A stretch of DNA of 42,585 bases. Source: Acidimicrobiaceae bacterium (GTDB lineage Bacteria; Actinomycetota; Acidimicrobiia; Acidimicrobiales; RAAP-2). The notes under the pieces are model-generated. The model searched no databases and had not been told where the DNA came from. It saw only the letters and a program-made list of their open reading frames with translations. The stretch's first letter is position 1. Every line of letters begins with the position of its first letter. The stretch is taken from NCBI GenBank assembly GCA_003168075.1, contig PMTL01000227.1, positions 223-42,807 of the forward strand, written 5' to 3'. The position numbers and the translations under genes are program-made. Positions 8,581 to 17,435 of the stretch are shown piece by piece.

Positions 8581-10995
8581 ATGAACAGTCCCCGTTACGT
8601 AAAGTTTTTCGATGAGTTCGGCATCGAGGATGTTCCCTTGGTCGGCGGCAAGAACGCTTCCCTCGGCGAAATGTACCAGAAGTTGTCCGACCAGGGCGTG
8701 CGCGTGCCCAACGGTTTTGCTACTACTGCGGACGCGTATCGCTACGCCCTCGAACAGACCGGAGCGGTGAAGTTCCTGCACGAAGTTCTCGACGACCTTG
8801 ATCCGAGTGACGTCACGGACCTCGCCCGTCGCGCAAAGCGCGCCCGCGAAATCGTGTACGGAGCGGGTCTTCCGGACGACCTCGCCGCCGAGATCGTCGC
8901 GGGCTACCGTCGCCTTCAACAGGAGTACGGCGACGATGTCCGTCTCGCGGTGCGCTCGTCGGCCACGGCTGAGGACCTACCCACGGCGAGCTTCGCGGGC
9001 CAGCAAGAGACCTTCTTGAACGTGCACGGCGAGGAAAGTTTGCTCGACGCCTGTCGGCGCTGTTTCGCCAGTCTCTTCACGGACCGCTCCATCCACTATC
9101 GCGTGGACCAGGGATTCGACCACTACGAGGTCGCGCTCTCAATCGGCGTGATGAAGATGGTTCGCTCCGACCTCGCCTCATCGGGAGTCATGTTCTCACT
9201 TGACACGGAGTCCGGGTTCCGCGACGTCGTGTTCGTCACCGGCGCCTACGGTCTCGGTGAGAACGTCGTCCAAGGGGCGGTCGACCCTGACGAGTTCTAC
9301 GTTCACAAGCCGACGCTGGCGCAAGGTCACCGAACGGTCCTTCGCCGCCTTCTTGGCGACAAGGCCGTGAAGATGATCTTCCTCGAAGGCGAGGCGACAG
9401 CGACGACACGCAACGTTCCGACGCCGAAGTCTGACAGGGAGCGATTCTGCCTCACTGACGACGACGTCCTTGAGTTAGCCGACAACGCGGTCGTAATCGA
9501 AGCGCACTATCAGAAGCCGATGGACATGGAATGGGCGAAGGACGGCCTCGATGGGAAGATCTACATCGTCCAGGCCCGGCCCGAGACGGTGGCTTCACAG
9601 CGCGAAGCGAACGTCTTCGAGAACTACGTCCTCGAGGGTGGCGGCGAAGTCATGGTGGAGGGTCGCTCGGTGGGCGAAAAGATCGCTTCAGGTACCGCGC
9701 GGATCATCGACAGCGTGGCGCACCTCGCCGAGTTCCAACCTGGTGAGGTGCTCGTCGCCGACTTGACGACCCCTGACTGGGAACCCGTGATGAAGACCGC
9801 TTCGGCCATCGTCACCAACCGCGGTGGACGAACGTGTCACGCGGCGATCATCGCCCGCGAACTCGGCGTTCCCGCCGTCGTGGGCACGGGCAACGCGACG
9901 ACCACGGTGCCCAGCGGCACCCCGGTCACCGTCTCCTGCGCCGAGGGCGACTCGGGGCGCGTGTATCGCGGTGCGGTGGGCTTTCACGTCGAGCGCAGCG
10001 ATGTCGGTGATCTCGCGCGTCCCAAGACGAAGATTATGATCAATCTCGGCAATCCCGATCTCGCGTTCAAGACCTCATTCTTGCCGAACGACGGCGTGGG
10101 TCTCGCGCGCATGGAGTTCATCATCAGCGAGTCGATACGTGCTCACCCGCTCGCGTTGATCCATCCAGAGAAGGTGAGCGACTCCCAAGCGCGTGCGGCG
10201 ATCGCCCGACTCATTCAGAACTACCCGAGTGGCGAGGCGTTCTTCGTGGAGCGACTCTCCGAAGGCATCGGTACGATCGCCGCCGCGTTCTGGCCAAAGC
10301 CAGTCGTGGTACGAATGTCAGACTTTAAGACGAACGAGTACGCCAGTTTGCTGGGCGGGGCCGATTTCGAGCCCATGGAGAGCAACCCGATGATCGGATT
10401 TCGTGGGGCTTCGCGCTACGCGCACCCGGCGTACGAAGAGGGTTTCGCTCTCGAATGCAACGCCATGAAGCGGGTCCGCGAGCAGATGGGGCTCACCAAC
10501 GTGGTGCTCATGTTGCCCTTCGTTCGTCGAGTTGGCGAGGCTGAACGGGTCCTGGCGCGGATGGCGGAGTTCGGGCTTCGACGCGGCGAGAACGGCCTCG
10601 AGGTTTACGCAATGTGCGAGATCCCTAACAACGTCATCTTGATCGACCAGTTCTCGACCTACTTCGACGGATTCTCGATCGGCTCGAACGACCTCACGCA
10701 ACTTACCTTGGGCGTCGATCGCGACAGCGAGATCGTTGCCTTCGATTATGACGAACGCGATGACGGCGTGAAGGCGATGATCAGGCTCGCCGTTGAGGGT
10801 TGCCGGCGAAACAAGATTCACTCCGGGCTGTGCGGTCAGGCACCTTCGGACTACCCGGACATGGCTGCGTTCCTCGTTGAACTCGGAATTGACTCGATGA
10901 GCCTCAACCCCGACACGGTGCTGAAGACTACGAGGCAGGTTCTCGAGTTGGAGAAGGAGTGGGCCCGCTCGTCCGACGGCGCTCAGGGAAGCTGA
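8581..10995 (+). CDS. ppsA: Phosphoenolpyruvate synthase (pyruvate, water dikinase)
   Basis: The enzyme converts pyruvate, ATP and water to PEP, AMP and phosphate for gluconeogenesis. The 804 residues carry the full three-domain order. The N-terminal ATP-grasp part has VGGKNASLGEM and RSSATAEDLPTASFAGQQET. The swivelling phosphohistidine domain has GGRTCHAAIIARELG, with the phospho-His at about residue 420. The C-terminal PEP-binding barrel has SIGSNDLTQLTLGVDRD and HSGLCGQAPSDYPD, including the conserved Cys. A strong AAGGAGG at 8566-8572 precedes the ATG by 8 nt. The gene is intact although the enolase gene just upstream is broken. A PEP synthase beside glycolytic genes and a hydrogenase suggests a role in carbon flow under low oxygen or on C3 substrates; this is inference. 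Confidence 0.96.
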   Translation: MNSPRYVKFFDEFGIEDVPLVGGKNASLGEMYQKLSDQGVRVPNGFATTADAYRYALEQTGAVKFLHEVLDDLDPSDVTDLARRAKRAREIVYGAGLPDDLAAEIVAGYRRLQQEYGDDVRLAVRSSATAEDLPTASFAGQQETFLNVHGEESLLDACRRCFASLFTDRSIHYRVDQGFDHYEVALSIGVMKMVRSDLASSGVMFSLDTESGFRDVVFVTGAYGLGENVVQGAVDPDEFYVHKPTLAQGHRTVLRRLLGDKAVKMIFLEGEATATTRNVPTPKSDRERFCLTDDDVLELADNAVVIEAHYQKPMDMEWAKDGLDGKIYIVQARPETVASQREANVFENYVLEGGGEVMVEGRSVGEKIASGTARIIDSVAHLAEFQPGEVLVADLTTPDWEPVMKTASAIVTNRGGRTCHAAIIARELGVPAVVGTGNATTTVPSGTPVTVSCAEGDSGRVYRGAVGFHVERSDVGDLARPKTKIMINLGNPDLAFKTSFLPNDGVGLARMEFIISESIRAHPLALIHPEKVSDSQARAAIARLIQNYPSGEAFFVERLSEGIGTIAAAFWPKPVVVRMSDFKTNEYASLLGGADFEPMESNPMIGFRGASRYAHPAYEEGFALECNAMKRVREQMGLTNVVLMLPFVRRVGEAERVLARMAEFGLRRGENGLEVYAMCEIPNNVILIDQFSTYFDGFSIGSNDLTQLTLGVDRDSEIVAFDYDERDDGVKAMIRLAVEGCRRNKIHSGLCGQAPSDYPDMAAFLVELGIDSMSLNPDTVLKTTRQVLELEKEWARSSDGAQGS

Positions 10996-11034
10996 CGACA
11001 TGAAGCTCGAACCATCTGCGTCCATTGGAGCTGA

Positions 11035-11048
11035 GGAAGTTTCGTCTC
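11035..11048 (+). promoter_or_regulatory. Weak DosR-box-like site upstream of the PfkB gene
   Basis: GGAAGTTTCGTCTC matches 10 of 14 positions of the DosR core GGGACTWWAGTCCC. It lies about 210 nt before the pfkB start. Alone it is not significant; it is listed because similar sequences precede the enolase and hydrogenase units. Confidence 0.2.
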
Positions 11049-11091
11049 CCTCAACGCCCCGCTGCGGGCGACGGGGACCGGCGGCTATGAG

Positions 11092-11271
11092 GTGATCGAT
11101 AACTTTCGGCTGCGTTCATCCGTGTCGACGTTGACCTGGCTCCTTGAGCGCGAAGTCGAAACGATCTCACGCCTCGTGATCGTCCTGTCGCGCCGCCACA
11201 CCATCAACGTCTTCGTTGATCCTTGGCGCGCGGAGCCGAGGCGGATCGGAGGTTCACCTTGGGGTTCGTAA
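11092..11271 (+). CDS. Small ORF of unknown status (59 codons) before pfkB
   Basis: A GTG-started frame too short for the track reads LLEREVETISRLVIVLSRRH and then TINVFVDPWRAEPRR. The composition looks protein-like, but I do not recognise a family. It has no good Shine-Dalgarno and its end overlaps the pfkB start by 13 nt. It may be a C-terminal remnant of a lost gene, as the surrounding stretch contains other decayed genes, or it may be chance. Confidence 0.2.
   Translation: MIDNFRLRSSVSTLTWLLEREVETISRLVIVLSRRHTINVFVDPWRAEPRRIGGSPWGS
11248..11253 (+). promoter_or_regulatory. Ribosome binding site fixing the pfkB start
   Basis: GGAGGT lies 5 nt before the TTG at 11259. No such site precedes the earlier TTG (11223) used by the ORF track, so this site decides the start. 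Confidence 0.6.
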
Positions 11272-12272
11272 CCGGAGCCCAGAACTTCGACGTGGTCAGC
11301 TTGGGCGACGTCGTGACCGATGAGTTCGTCCACCTCCCCGACGGTCCCGCACGAGTGCGCGTCGACGACGAGGGGCGCTGGCTCGAGATTCCCCTCGGCA
11401 CCAAAATCGTCGTCGGAGAAGACTCTCCCACGAGCGCGGGAGGGAGCGCCGCCAACGCTGCCGTGGCGATGTCGCGTCTCGGGCTCCGTGTAGGTCTTGC
11501 GAGTTACCTGGCCCACGATCAAATCGGGCTCGACATCTTGAGCGCGATGCGTGGGGACGGCGTCAGGACCGACCTCGTGCAGGTCGACTCACCGAGTCAC
11601 ACGGTACGAAACTTCATACTCTCCTTCGGTAGCGAGCGAACTATTCTCGTGCGTCATGCTGAGTTCAACTACCACTGGAAGGGACTGAGGGACCACGAGG
11701 TTCCCGCGTGGCTGTACGTCAACTCACTGGGTCCTGACGCATTGACCTATCAAGACGAACTGGCCGACTGGTTGGACAATCACCCAGGCGTGCGGCTGGC
11801 CTTTCAGCCGGGCACTTTCCAGGTCGAAGCGGGCACGAAACGACTCGCTCGCCTGTACGAGAGGGCCGAGGTACTGCTCTGTAGTCGCGCTGCCGCTGAG
11901 GAAATCGCGGGCACGCTGGGTGCCGAGGTCGGCCAGACAATCGAGGCCCTTAGGAAACTCGGACCCCGAAGCGTAGTGGTGTTCAACAAAACTGGCGGGG
12001 CCGTCGCCGACGACCAAGTCCAGCACCTTTTCGTCGAGGAGTTCTCTGAACCGGAGCCTCCGCTGGACGTGACGGGGGTGGGAGACGCGTTCGCCGCGAC
12101 GATCGTCGCGGCCATGATTCAAGGCGTGCCCTTGCGAGAGGCACTTCGCTGGGCGGCGTTGAACGCCGCCCACGTAGCGCGCCAGTTCGGGACACAAATC
12201 GGCCTCCTGCGCCTCAAGGAGCTCGCCGCTCGACTCGAGGCGGTTCCGAAGTTCGTCGCCCACGATCGATAG
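11259..12272 (+). CDS. PfkB-family carbohydrate or nucleoside kinase
   Basis: This is a ribokinase-fold kinase of about 337 residues, a usual length for the family. The N-terminal signature is SAGGSAANAAVAMSRLG. The C-terminal ATP/anion-hole signature is LDVTGVGDAFAATIVAAMI, with the catalytic Asp at about residue 276; the common DTTGAGD is here DVTGVGD. Substrate specificity cannot be read; 6-phosphofructokinase (PfkB proper), ribokinase, fructokinase and adenosine-kinase-like enzymes share these signatures. The start is taken as TTG 11259 because of the GGAGGT site, which shortens the track ORF by 12 residues. A PfkB kinase (Rv2029c) is part of the mycobacterial DosR regulon, and the neighbourhood here is similar in content. 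Confidence 0.85.
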   Translation: MGFVTGAQNFDVVSLGDVVTDEFVHLPDGPARVRVDDEGRWLEIPLGTKIVVGEDSPTSAGGSAANAAVAMSRLGLRVGLASYLAHDQIGLDILSAMRGDGVRTDLVQVDSPSHTVRNFILSFGSERTILVRHAEFNYHWKGLRDHEVPAWLYVNSLGPDALTYQDELADWLDNHPGVRLAFQPGTFQVEAGTKRLARLYERAEVLLCSRAAAEEIAGTLGAEVGQTIEALRKLGPRSVVVFNKTGGAVADDQVQHLFVEEFSEPEPPLDVTGVGDAFAATIVAAMIQGVPLREALRWAALNAAHVARQFGTQIGLLRLKELAARLEAVPKFVAHDR

Positions 12273-12283
12273 GGCACGCGGCC

Positions 12284-12670
12284 TTGTCGTCGCGCGACCT
12301 CGCAGTAGATGACCCGACGCCGATCTGCTCTTCGCGCTGGCTCCGTTTGCGAATCTCGACCACCACGCGATCTCTGCGCCACGGCGAGACGAGTCTGCTA
12401 GCCAGTACGCTCGGCGAGCGCGATCGCCACGCGCGATCCCGTCTACGGGTCGGTCGTTATGGTCGGACTCTGCAGTGTCACGACCGACGGACGCTGGCGG
12501 CCCTGGTCGAGCAGGTGGCCCGTGTTACCGAAGAAGTACCCGAGCTCGTCGAACTCGACTCGAATCCGTCCATCGTCACGCCGGCCGGCGCGCTCGTCAT
12601 TGACTGCAAGGCGCATCTCGCCCCTCGTCACCTCGGCCCGGGTCCGATGTTTCGAACCCTGCACCCATGA
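12284..12670 (+). pseudogene. Decayed C-terminal remnant of an ADP-forming acyl-CoA synthetase (ATP-grasp end)
   Basis: The end of this frame, ALVEQVARVTEEVPELVELD then SNPSIVTPAGALVIDCKAHL, matches the C-terminus of NDP-forming acetyl/acyl-CoA synthetases (pattern: L..vs.la.d.PevaElDlNPv....G..avDar). The first half of the frame is not recognisable. A short piece in another frame at about 12322-12380 (DLLFALAPFANLDHHAI) resembles the segment that normally precedes it. I therefore read this as a frameshifted, mostly deleted gene; only about the last 60-100 codons remain. It lies between pfkB and the hydrogenase operon. Confidence 0.6.
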
Positions 12671-12841
12671 GGTTGACCCTCCAGGGCGTCAAGCCCCGCG
12701 AAGCGCACGACAAGAGAGGTGCTCAAGGAGTCGAAACGGGACCTTCTTCCCTGGCTGAAGGTTCGCACGCTGCGCGAGACTGCAGTCGTGTTGGATAGCC
12801 ACGATGCGAACGAGCAACGACGACGCGAGGACGTCGCGACA
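12671..12841 (+). promoter_or_regulatory. Upstream regulatory region of the hydrogenase operon
   Basis: About 170 nt separate the remnant from the hydrogenase beta start. TTGAC-N10-GTCAA at 12673-12692 is an inverted repeat with arms like CRP/FNR half-sites but too wide a spacing. GGGACCTTCTTCCC at 12738-12751 matches 11 of 14 positions of the DosR core GGGACTWWAGTCCC and lies about 90 nt before the ATG. The -10 and -35 boxes are not obvious. Both motif calls are tentative. Confidence 0.35.
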
Positions 12842-13996
12842 ATGAGTGTCGGTGCCTCGGTCGTGTTGCGCGTGGACGATCTCGCGACGTTGATCACGAG
12901 GTTGTCCGAGCTCGGTTACGAGGTGAAGGGACCCGTCGTTCGGGCGGGGGCGATCGTGTCCGGCGCGCTGAGTGGCGTTGGGGACCTTCCGAAGGGCGTT
13001 CACGACGAACAGGGTCCTGGCGAGTACCGAATCGCGCACGGCGATGACGATCACCTCTTTGACTGGGCCGTCGGTCCGAGCGGTTGGAAGCCTGAGTTCT
13101 TTCCCCCTCACGACGAGTTGTGGCGCGCACGAGTCGGCGACGGCCACGTGGAGCTGGTCGAGATCCCCGACGAGCCACGCCCGCTCGCGGTAGTGGGAGC
13201 GCGACCTTGTGAGGCAGCCGCCCTCGGGGTACTTGATCGCGTCTTCATCGATGGGGCGCATCGCGACACGCGCTACGTCGAGCGTCGCGAGAACGCCTTT
13301 GTCGCGGTCGTGGAGTGCTCGAGTCCCGCGGCGACCTGTTTTTGTGACTCCATGAGCTCGGGTCCGAACATCGAGGTCGGTTTCGATTTGGCGCTCACGG
13401 AGTTGGACGATGACGACGGCCATCGGTTCTTGGCGCGCGTCGGTTCTGTCCGCGCACTCGCCGCGCTCGAGGGCGTGGCGTTCGTGCTCGCCTCGGCCGT
13501 CGACTTCTCCGCACGCGACGCTGTGCTCGAGGGCGCTCGGCGTCGAATGGTTCGTCACCTGGACGTCGACGGTCTCGCCGGGGTGCTCGCGAGAAATCTG
13601 GAACACCCGCGTTGGGCCGAGGTGGCCGAGCGCTGCCTCTCGTGCGGTAATTGCACGCTGGTTTGTCCGACGTGCTTTTGCAGCGATGTACGCGACGCGA
13701 CCGATCTCGACGGAGACGTGGTTCGCCAACGCACGTGGTCGTCGTGCTTCAGTGTCGACCACTCATATCTGCACGGCGGCGCGGTACGTCCGACGACACA
13801 GTCGCGCTATCGCCAGTGGATGACTCACAAGCTCTCGTCGTGGTGGGACCAGTTCGACACGACCGGCTGCGTGGGCTGTGGCCGATGCGTCGCCTGGTGT
13901 CCCGTCGGCATCGACCTCACCGAAGAGGCAGCGGCAATCGTTCGCTTCGACGGCGTGACCTCGGTGACGCGGCCGAGCGTACGGAGTCACTTGTGA
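12842..13996 (+). CDS. Hydrogenase beta subunit, iron-sulfur electron-transfer protein (group 3b type)
   Basis: This 384-residue protein moves electrons between the hydrogenase dimer and the flavin gamma subunit. It matches the beta subunit of the Pyrococcus-type sulfhydrogenase. After an N-terminal domain (VVLRVDDLATLITRLSELGY) and the ARPCEAAALGVLDRVF segment, it has two ferredoxin-like motifs, CLSCGNCTLVCPTCFC at about residue 264 and CVGCGRCVAWCP at about 342, each binding a 4Fe-4S cluster. The track begins at 12719, but the conserved N-terminus starts at ATG 12842. It is the first of nine genes that overlap or nearly touch, and the next gene starts inside its stop codon. Confidence 0.9.
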   Translation: MSVGASVVLRVDDLATLITRLSELGYEVKGPVVRAGAIVSGALSGVGDLPKGVHDEQGPGEYRIAHGDDDHLFDWAVGPSGWKPEFFPPHDELWRARVGDGHVELVEIPDEPRPLAVVGARPCEAAALGVLDRVFIDGAHRDTRYVERRENAFVAVVECSSPAATCFCDSMSSGPNIEVGFDLALTELDDDDGHRFLARVGSVRALAALEGVAFVLASAVDFSARDAVLEGARRRMVRHLDVDGLAGVLARNLEHPRWAEVAERCLSCGNCTLVCPTCFCSDVRDATDLDGDVVRQRTWSSCFSVDHSYLHGGAVRPTTQSRYRQWMTHKLSSWWDQFDTTGCVGCGRCVAWCPVGIDLTEEAAAIVRFDGVTSVTRPSVRSHL

Positions 13997-14457
13997 GATC
14001 GATAGACGAACTCGTTGCCGCTCACCCTTTCGCGGCCGGACTCAATGACGAGCACCTGGCGTTGGTGGCGGGGTGCGCCCACAACGTCTCACTAGACACG
14101 GACACGATGCTCTGCGTGGAAGGGGCGAGCGCTGACATGTTCTACCTCTTGCGTCGAGGTCACGTTTCGATCGAGGTGCACCAGGCGGGGCGCGGCCCGA
14201 TCGTGATCGAGACCGTGGGACCGGGGGACGCGGTGGGATGGAGTTGGCTCGTGCCCCCGTATCGCTGGACTTTTGACGCGCGCGCAATCCAACCGGTGGG
14301 CGCTCTCGCCATCGACGGCGCGTGTCTGCGCGCGAAGTCTCTCGAGGACACGACGCTCGGCTTCGCCCTCTTGTCACGAGTGACGCAAGAGCTCCTCGAA
14401 CGACTTCAGGCAACCCGAGTACGGCTGCTCGACCTCTACGGGGAGCCACGTGGCTAG
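13993..14457 (+). CDS. Cyclic-nucleotide-binding-domain protein of the hydrogenase operon
   Basis: This 154-residue protein is a lone cNMP-binding beta-barrel of the CRP type (AHPFAAGLNDEHLALVAG, DMFYLLRRGHVSIEV, ETVGPGDAVGWSWL). No helix-turn-helix follows, so it is not a normal transcription factor. The GTG at 13993 overlaps the beta stop by 4 nt (GTGA); the longer track ORF is an artefact. It is embedded between the beta and gamma genes of the hydrogenase, so I infer it is an accessory or regulatory subunit that may sense a nucleotide or redox ligand. The phosphate-binding cassette is degenerate, so cAMP binding is uncertain. Confidence 0.8.
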   Translation: MRSIDELVAAHPFAAGLNDEHLALVAGCAHNVSLDTDTMLCVEGASADMFYLLRRGHVSIEVHQAGRGPIVIETVGPGDAVGWSWLVPPYRWTFDARAIQPVGALAIDGACLRAKSLEDTTLGFALLSRVTQELLERLQATRVRLLDLYGEPRG

Positions 14458-15304
14458 TGCGACTGAGTTCAGCGTTCCACGCTCCGCGTTGACCCCGGCG
14501 TTGTATCGCGTCGTAGCTCGAGGGCGCGAGACGGCCGATGTCGTCACTCTCTGGCTCGAATCGCTTGACGGCGAGCGGCTCTCGTTTCGATCGGGCCAGT
14601 TCAACATGTTGAGCGCCCTTGGGGTGGGCGAGGTCGCCGTCTCGGTCAGCGGTTCACCGAGTGATCCCGGTCCGCTGCGCCACACGGTGCGTGACGTCGG
14701 CGCGGTGACGCACGCCCTGTGTTCGTGCGACGTCGGCGATGTCATCGGAGTGCGCGGGCCCTTTGGCACCGACTGGGGCGTCACGGGAAACGCGACTCCG
14801 CACGACACAGTTGTCGTCGCCGGTGGTATCGGACTCGCGCCGCTACGAGGGGCGGTCGAGGAGTTGGCGGCGGCTCAACGCGAAGGCGCGGGGCGAGTAT
14901 TCGTGCTAGTGGGCGCGCGTGAGCCCGACCAGATGGTCTTTTTGGACGACCTGGCGGAGTGGGAGAAAGCGGGCGTGGTGGTCCTCATCACCGTCGATCG
15001 TCCGGCACCCGGGTGGAGCGGTCGCGTCGGGCTGGTGACGACACTTCTCGCGAACGCGGGCTTTGACGCTCGCCACTGCCGCGTGCTCATATGCGGACCC
15101 GAAATAATGATGCGATTCACGGCGCGCGCGCTGAACGAGCTTGGCGTCGATCTCGCGTCGATCTGGGTGTCGCTCGAACGAAACATGCAATGCGGGCTCG
15201 GCTGGTGTGGGCACTGTCAACTCGGTCCCTTGCTGTTGTGTCGTGATGGTCCCGTTGTGAACTACCTTGAGGCGAGCGCGCTCATGAACGAGCGTGAGCG
15301 ATGA
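14450..15304 (+). CDS. Hydrogenase gamma subunit, FAD/NAD(P)-binding oxidoreductase
   Basis: This is the flavin subunit that passes electrons between iron-sulfur clusters and NAD(P). The 284 residues show a ferredoxin-reductase-like FAD domain ([10 protein letters not shown]), an NAD(P)-binding domain with [15 protein letters not shown], and a C-terminal 2Fe-2S site of the dihydroorotate dehydrogenase B type, [12 protein letters not shown]...C. The order matches the gamma subunit of Pyrococcus sulfhydrogenase. The GTG start overlaps the preceding gene by 8 nt. Preference for NADP over NAD is usual for group 3b enzymes but not provable from this sequence. Confidence 0.92.
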   Translation: MASATEFSVPRSALTPALYRVVARGRETADVVTLWLESLDGERLSFRSGQFNMLSALGVGEVAVSVSGSPSDPGPLRHTVRDVGAVTHALCSCDVGDVIGVRGPFGTDWGVTGNATPHDTVVVAGGIGLAPLRGAVEELAAAQREGAGRVFVLVGAREPDQMVFLDDLAEWEKAGVVVLITVDRPAPGWSGRVGLVTTLLANAGFDARHCRVLICGPEIMMRFTARALNELGVDLASIWVSLERNMQCGLGWCGHCQLGPLLLCRDGPVVNYLEASALMNERER

Positions 15305-16137
15305 GTGCCGACACCCCCGTCGCGCGTCCGACGCTCGCCGTGTGGAAGTTCGCCTCCTGTGACGGCTGCCAACTGAGCTTGCTCGACCTCGAGCCGGAGT
15401 TGCTCGCGATCACGCGCGCCGTGCAAATCGCGCATTTTACCGAGATGACGCGCGCCCACGTCGAGGGGCCCTACGACGTCTCACTGGTCGAAGGTTCGAT
15501 CACCACCGAGGCCGACGTTGCCCGCATCCTCGAGGTCCGTGAGCAGTCGCGCTATCTCATAACGATCGGGGCGTGCGCGGCGACGGGCGGCGTCCAGGCC
15601 TTGCGCAACTTCGTAGAGCCGGGAACCTACCCCGCGATGGTCTACGCGCATCCCGAGTACCTGCGCGCACTCGACACTTCGACGCCCGTGTCGGCCCACG
15701 TCGTCGTTGACTACGAATTGAGAGGGTGCCCCATCGATCGGTTCCAGTTGCTCGAGGTAATCCTCGCCCTCCTCTCTCACCGTCGGCCCATCGTTGCCAC
15801 TCACTCGGTGTGTCAGGAATGCAAGGCACGTGGCACGGTCTGTCTCGCCGTTTCCGGCGAGAGCGCCTGCCTCGGGCCGGTGACCCGCGCGGGGTGTAAC
15901 GCGCTCTGCCCGTCGGTCGGCAGGGGCTGTTTTGGCTGTTTTGGCCCGAGTGAGGGCGCGAACGTGGGTTCACTGATGCAGTGGCTACGTTCGCACGGAC
16001 ACGCCGACGTCACGCTGGCTCGATTGCTGCAGACCTTTAACGCGGCTGCACCCGCCTTTCGCGAGGTGGCGACGAATCTCGTCGCCACGAAGGTGACGCT
16101 CGTCGCCCAGCCACTCATGCGAAAGGAGCGGTCGTGA
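15301..16137 (+). CDS. [NiFe] hydrogenase small (delta) subunit
   Basis: The 278-residue subunit carries the iron-sulfur relay next to the active site. The proximal-cluster cysteines are in [15 protein letters not shown] and RGCPID. Further clusters are carried by [11 protein letters not shown] and [20 protein letters not shown]. There is no Tat signal peptide, which fits a cytoplasmic group 3 enzyme. The ATG overlaps the gamma stop as ATGA. Confidence 0.94.
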   Translation: MSADTPVARPTLAVWKFASCDGCQLSLLDLEPELLAITRAVQIAHFTEMTRAHVEGPYDVSLVEGSITTEADVARILEVREQSRYLITIGACAATGGVQALRNFVEPGTYPAMVYAHPEYLRALDTSTPVSAHVVVDYELRGCPIDRFQLLEVILALLSHRRPIVATHSVCQECKARGTVCLAVSGESACLGPVTRAGCNALCPSVGRGCFGCFGPSEGANVGSLMQWLRSHGHADVTLARLLQTFNAAAPAFREVATNLVATKVTLVAQPLMRKERS

Positions 16138-17435
16138 CGCACGGTACGAATCGCAACCGGACGGTGAGCGCCGAGGGAGTCGCGCGCGTCGAAGGGGAGG
16201 GGTCGCTGCGCGTCGTCGTGCACGACGGCACCGTGAGTGAAGTGTCGCTCGACATCTTCGAGCCGCCGCGCTACTTCGAAGCCATGCTGGTCGGGCGGCA
16301 CTTCAGCGAAGCCCCGGACATTACGGCGCGGATATGTGGCATCTGTCCCGTCGCCTATCAACTGACCGCGTGCGCGGCAATGGAAGACGCCGCGGGGATC
16401 GTCGTCGATGACCGGGTGCAACTCCTGCGCCGGCTGCTCTACTGCGGCGAGTGGATCCAGAGCCACGCGCTGCACGTCTACTTGCTCCACGCCCCGGACT
16501 TTCTCAAGTGCCAGGACGCGGTTGAGCTGGCCGAACGCGAGCCGAACGTGATCGAACGAGGTCTCGCGCTCAAGCGGACGGGCAACCTCGTCATGGAGAC
16601 CGTCGGCGGTAGGGCGGTGCATCCGGTCAACGTTCGCGTGGGCGGCTTCTACAGCGCGCCCGAGCCCGCGGCGATCGCCGCGCTCGCCCATCCGCTCGAG
16701 CGCGCGCTCGACGCAGCCCTCGCGACCGTGAACTGGGTCGCCGGGTTCGACTTTCCTGACGTCACCTCCTCCTACCGATTCGTCGCGCTGCGTCAAGATG
16801 GACGGTACGCGATCGACGGAGGACGTCCGGGATCCTCGGACGGACTGGACGTCGCGCCACAGCGCTTCGCCGAACTCTCGGTCGAAGAGCACGTGGCGCG
16901 CTCGACCGCACTGCACGCTCGCCTCGACGGTCGGAGCTACCTCACCGGCCCACTCGCGCGCTACGCACTGAACGCGCCTCTCTTTCCCGAAGTCGTACGA
17001 AACGCGGCTCGCGCGGCCGGACTCGGCGAGACGTGCGTGAATCCCTTTCAGAGCATCGTCGTTCGTGCGCTCGAGATGGTGTTCGCCTGTGACGAGGCCC
17101 TGCGTCTCGTCGCCCAGTACGAGCCGCCCGTCCCCGCGGCCGACGTGGTTGTCGCCCGGGCCGGAGTCGGTACTGGGGTTACCGAGGCACCGAGAGGGCT
17201 GCTCCTGCACCAGTATGAAATTGACGCTGACGGCAACATCGTGCGTGCGCGGATCATGCCGCCCACTTCCCAGAACCAGCTCACTATCGAAGAGGATCTG
17301 CGCCGAGTCGTCGAGGGTGGTCTCGATCTCAACGACGACGACTTGCGGTGGCGCTGCGAGCAGGCGGTGCGCAACCACGACCCGTGCATCTCGTGCGCCG
17401 CGCACTTCCTCGACCTGAAGGTCGAGCACTCGTGA
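16134..17435 (+). CDS. [NiFe] hydrogenase large (alpha) subunit, group 3b type
   Basis: This is the catalytic subunit carrying the Ni-Fe(CN)2CO centre; it interconverts H2 with protons and electrons. The 433 residues include the N-terminal VARVEGEG segment, the L1 motif [11 protein letters not shown] with two nickel-ligand cysteines, and the C-terminal motif [10 protein letters not shown] with the other two. Nine residues (FLDLKVEHS) follow the conserved His, a short tail that the maturation protease encoded next probably removes. Subunit order beta-gamma-delta-alpha and the motif forms indicate group 3b (NADP-coupled, bidirectional, also called sulfhydrogenase). In Mycobacterium smegmatis a group 3b enzyme is induced by hypoxia through DosR. 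The role here, as redox valve or H2 use, is inferred. Confidence 0.95.
   Translation: MTHGTNRNRTVSAEGVARVEGEGSLRVVVHDGTVSEVSLDIFEPPRYFEAMLVGRHFSEAPDITARICGICPVAYQLTACAAMEDAAGIVVDDRVQLLRRLLYCGEWIQSHALHVYLLHAPDFLKCQDAVELAEREPNVIERGLALKRTGNLVMETVGGRAVHPVNVRVGGFYSAPEPAAIAALAHPLERALDAALATVNWVAGFDFPDVTSSYRFVALRQDGRYAIDGGRPGSSDGLDVAPQRFAELSVEEHVARSTALHARLDGRSYLTGPLARYALNAPLFPEVVRNAARAAGLGETCVNPFQSIVVRALEMVFACDEALRLVAQYEPPVPAADVVVARAGVGTGVTEAPRGLLLHQYEIDADGNIVRARIMPPTSQNQLTIEEDLRRVVEGGLDLNDDDLRWRCEQAVRNHDPCISCAAHFLDLKVEHS

Noticed and set aside
12673-12692. FNR/CRP box before the hydrogenase operon
   Set aside because: The half-sites are separated by 10 nt, whereas FNR and CRP sites have 4-6 nt; kept only as an unnamed inverted repeat.
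12689-13762. 357-codon minus-strand ORF opposite the hydrogenase beta gene
   Set aside because: Antisense shadow of a gene with clear ferredoxin motifs.
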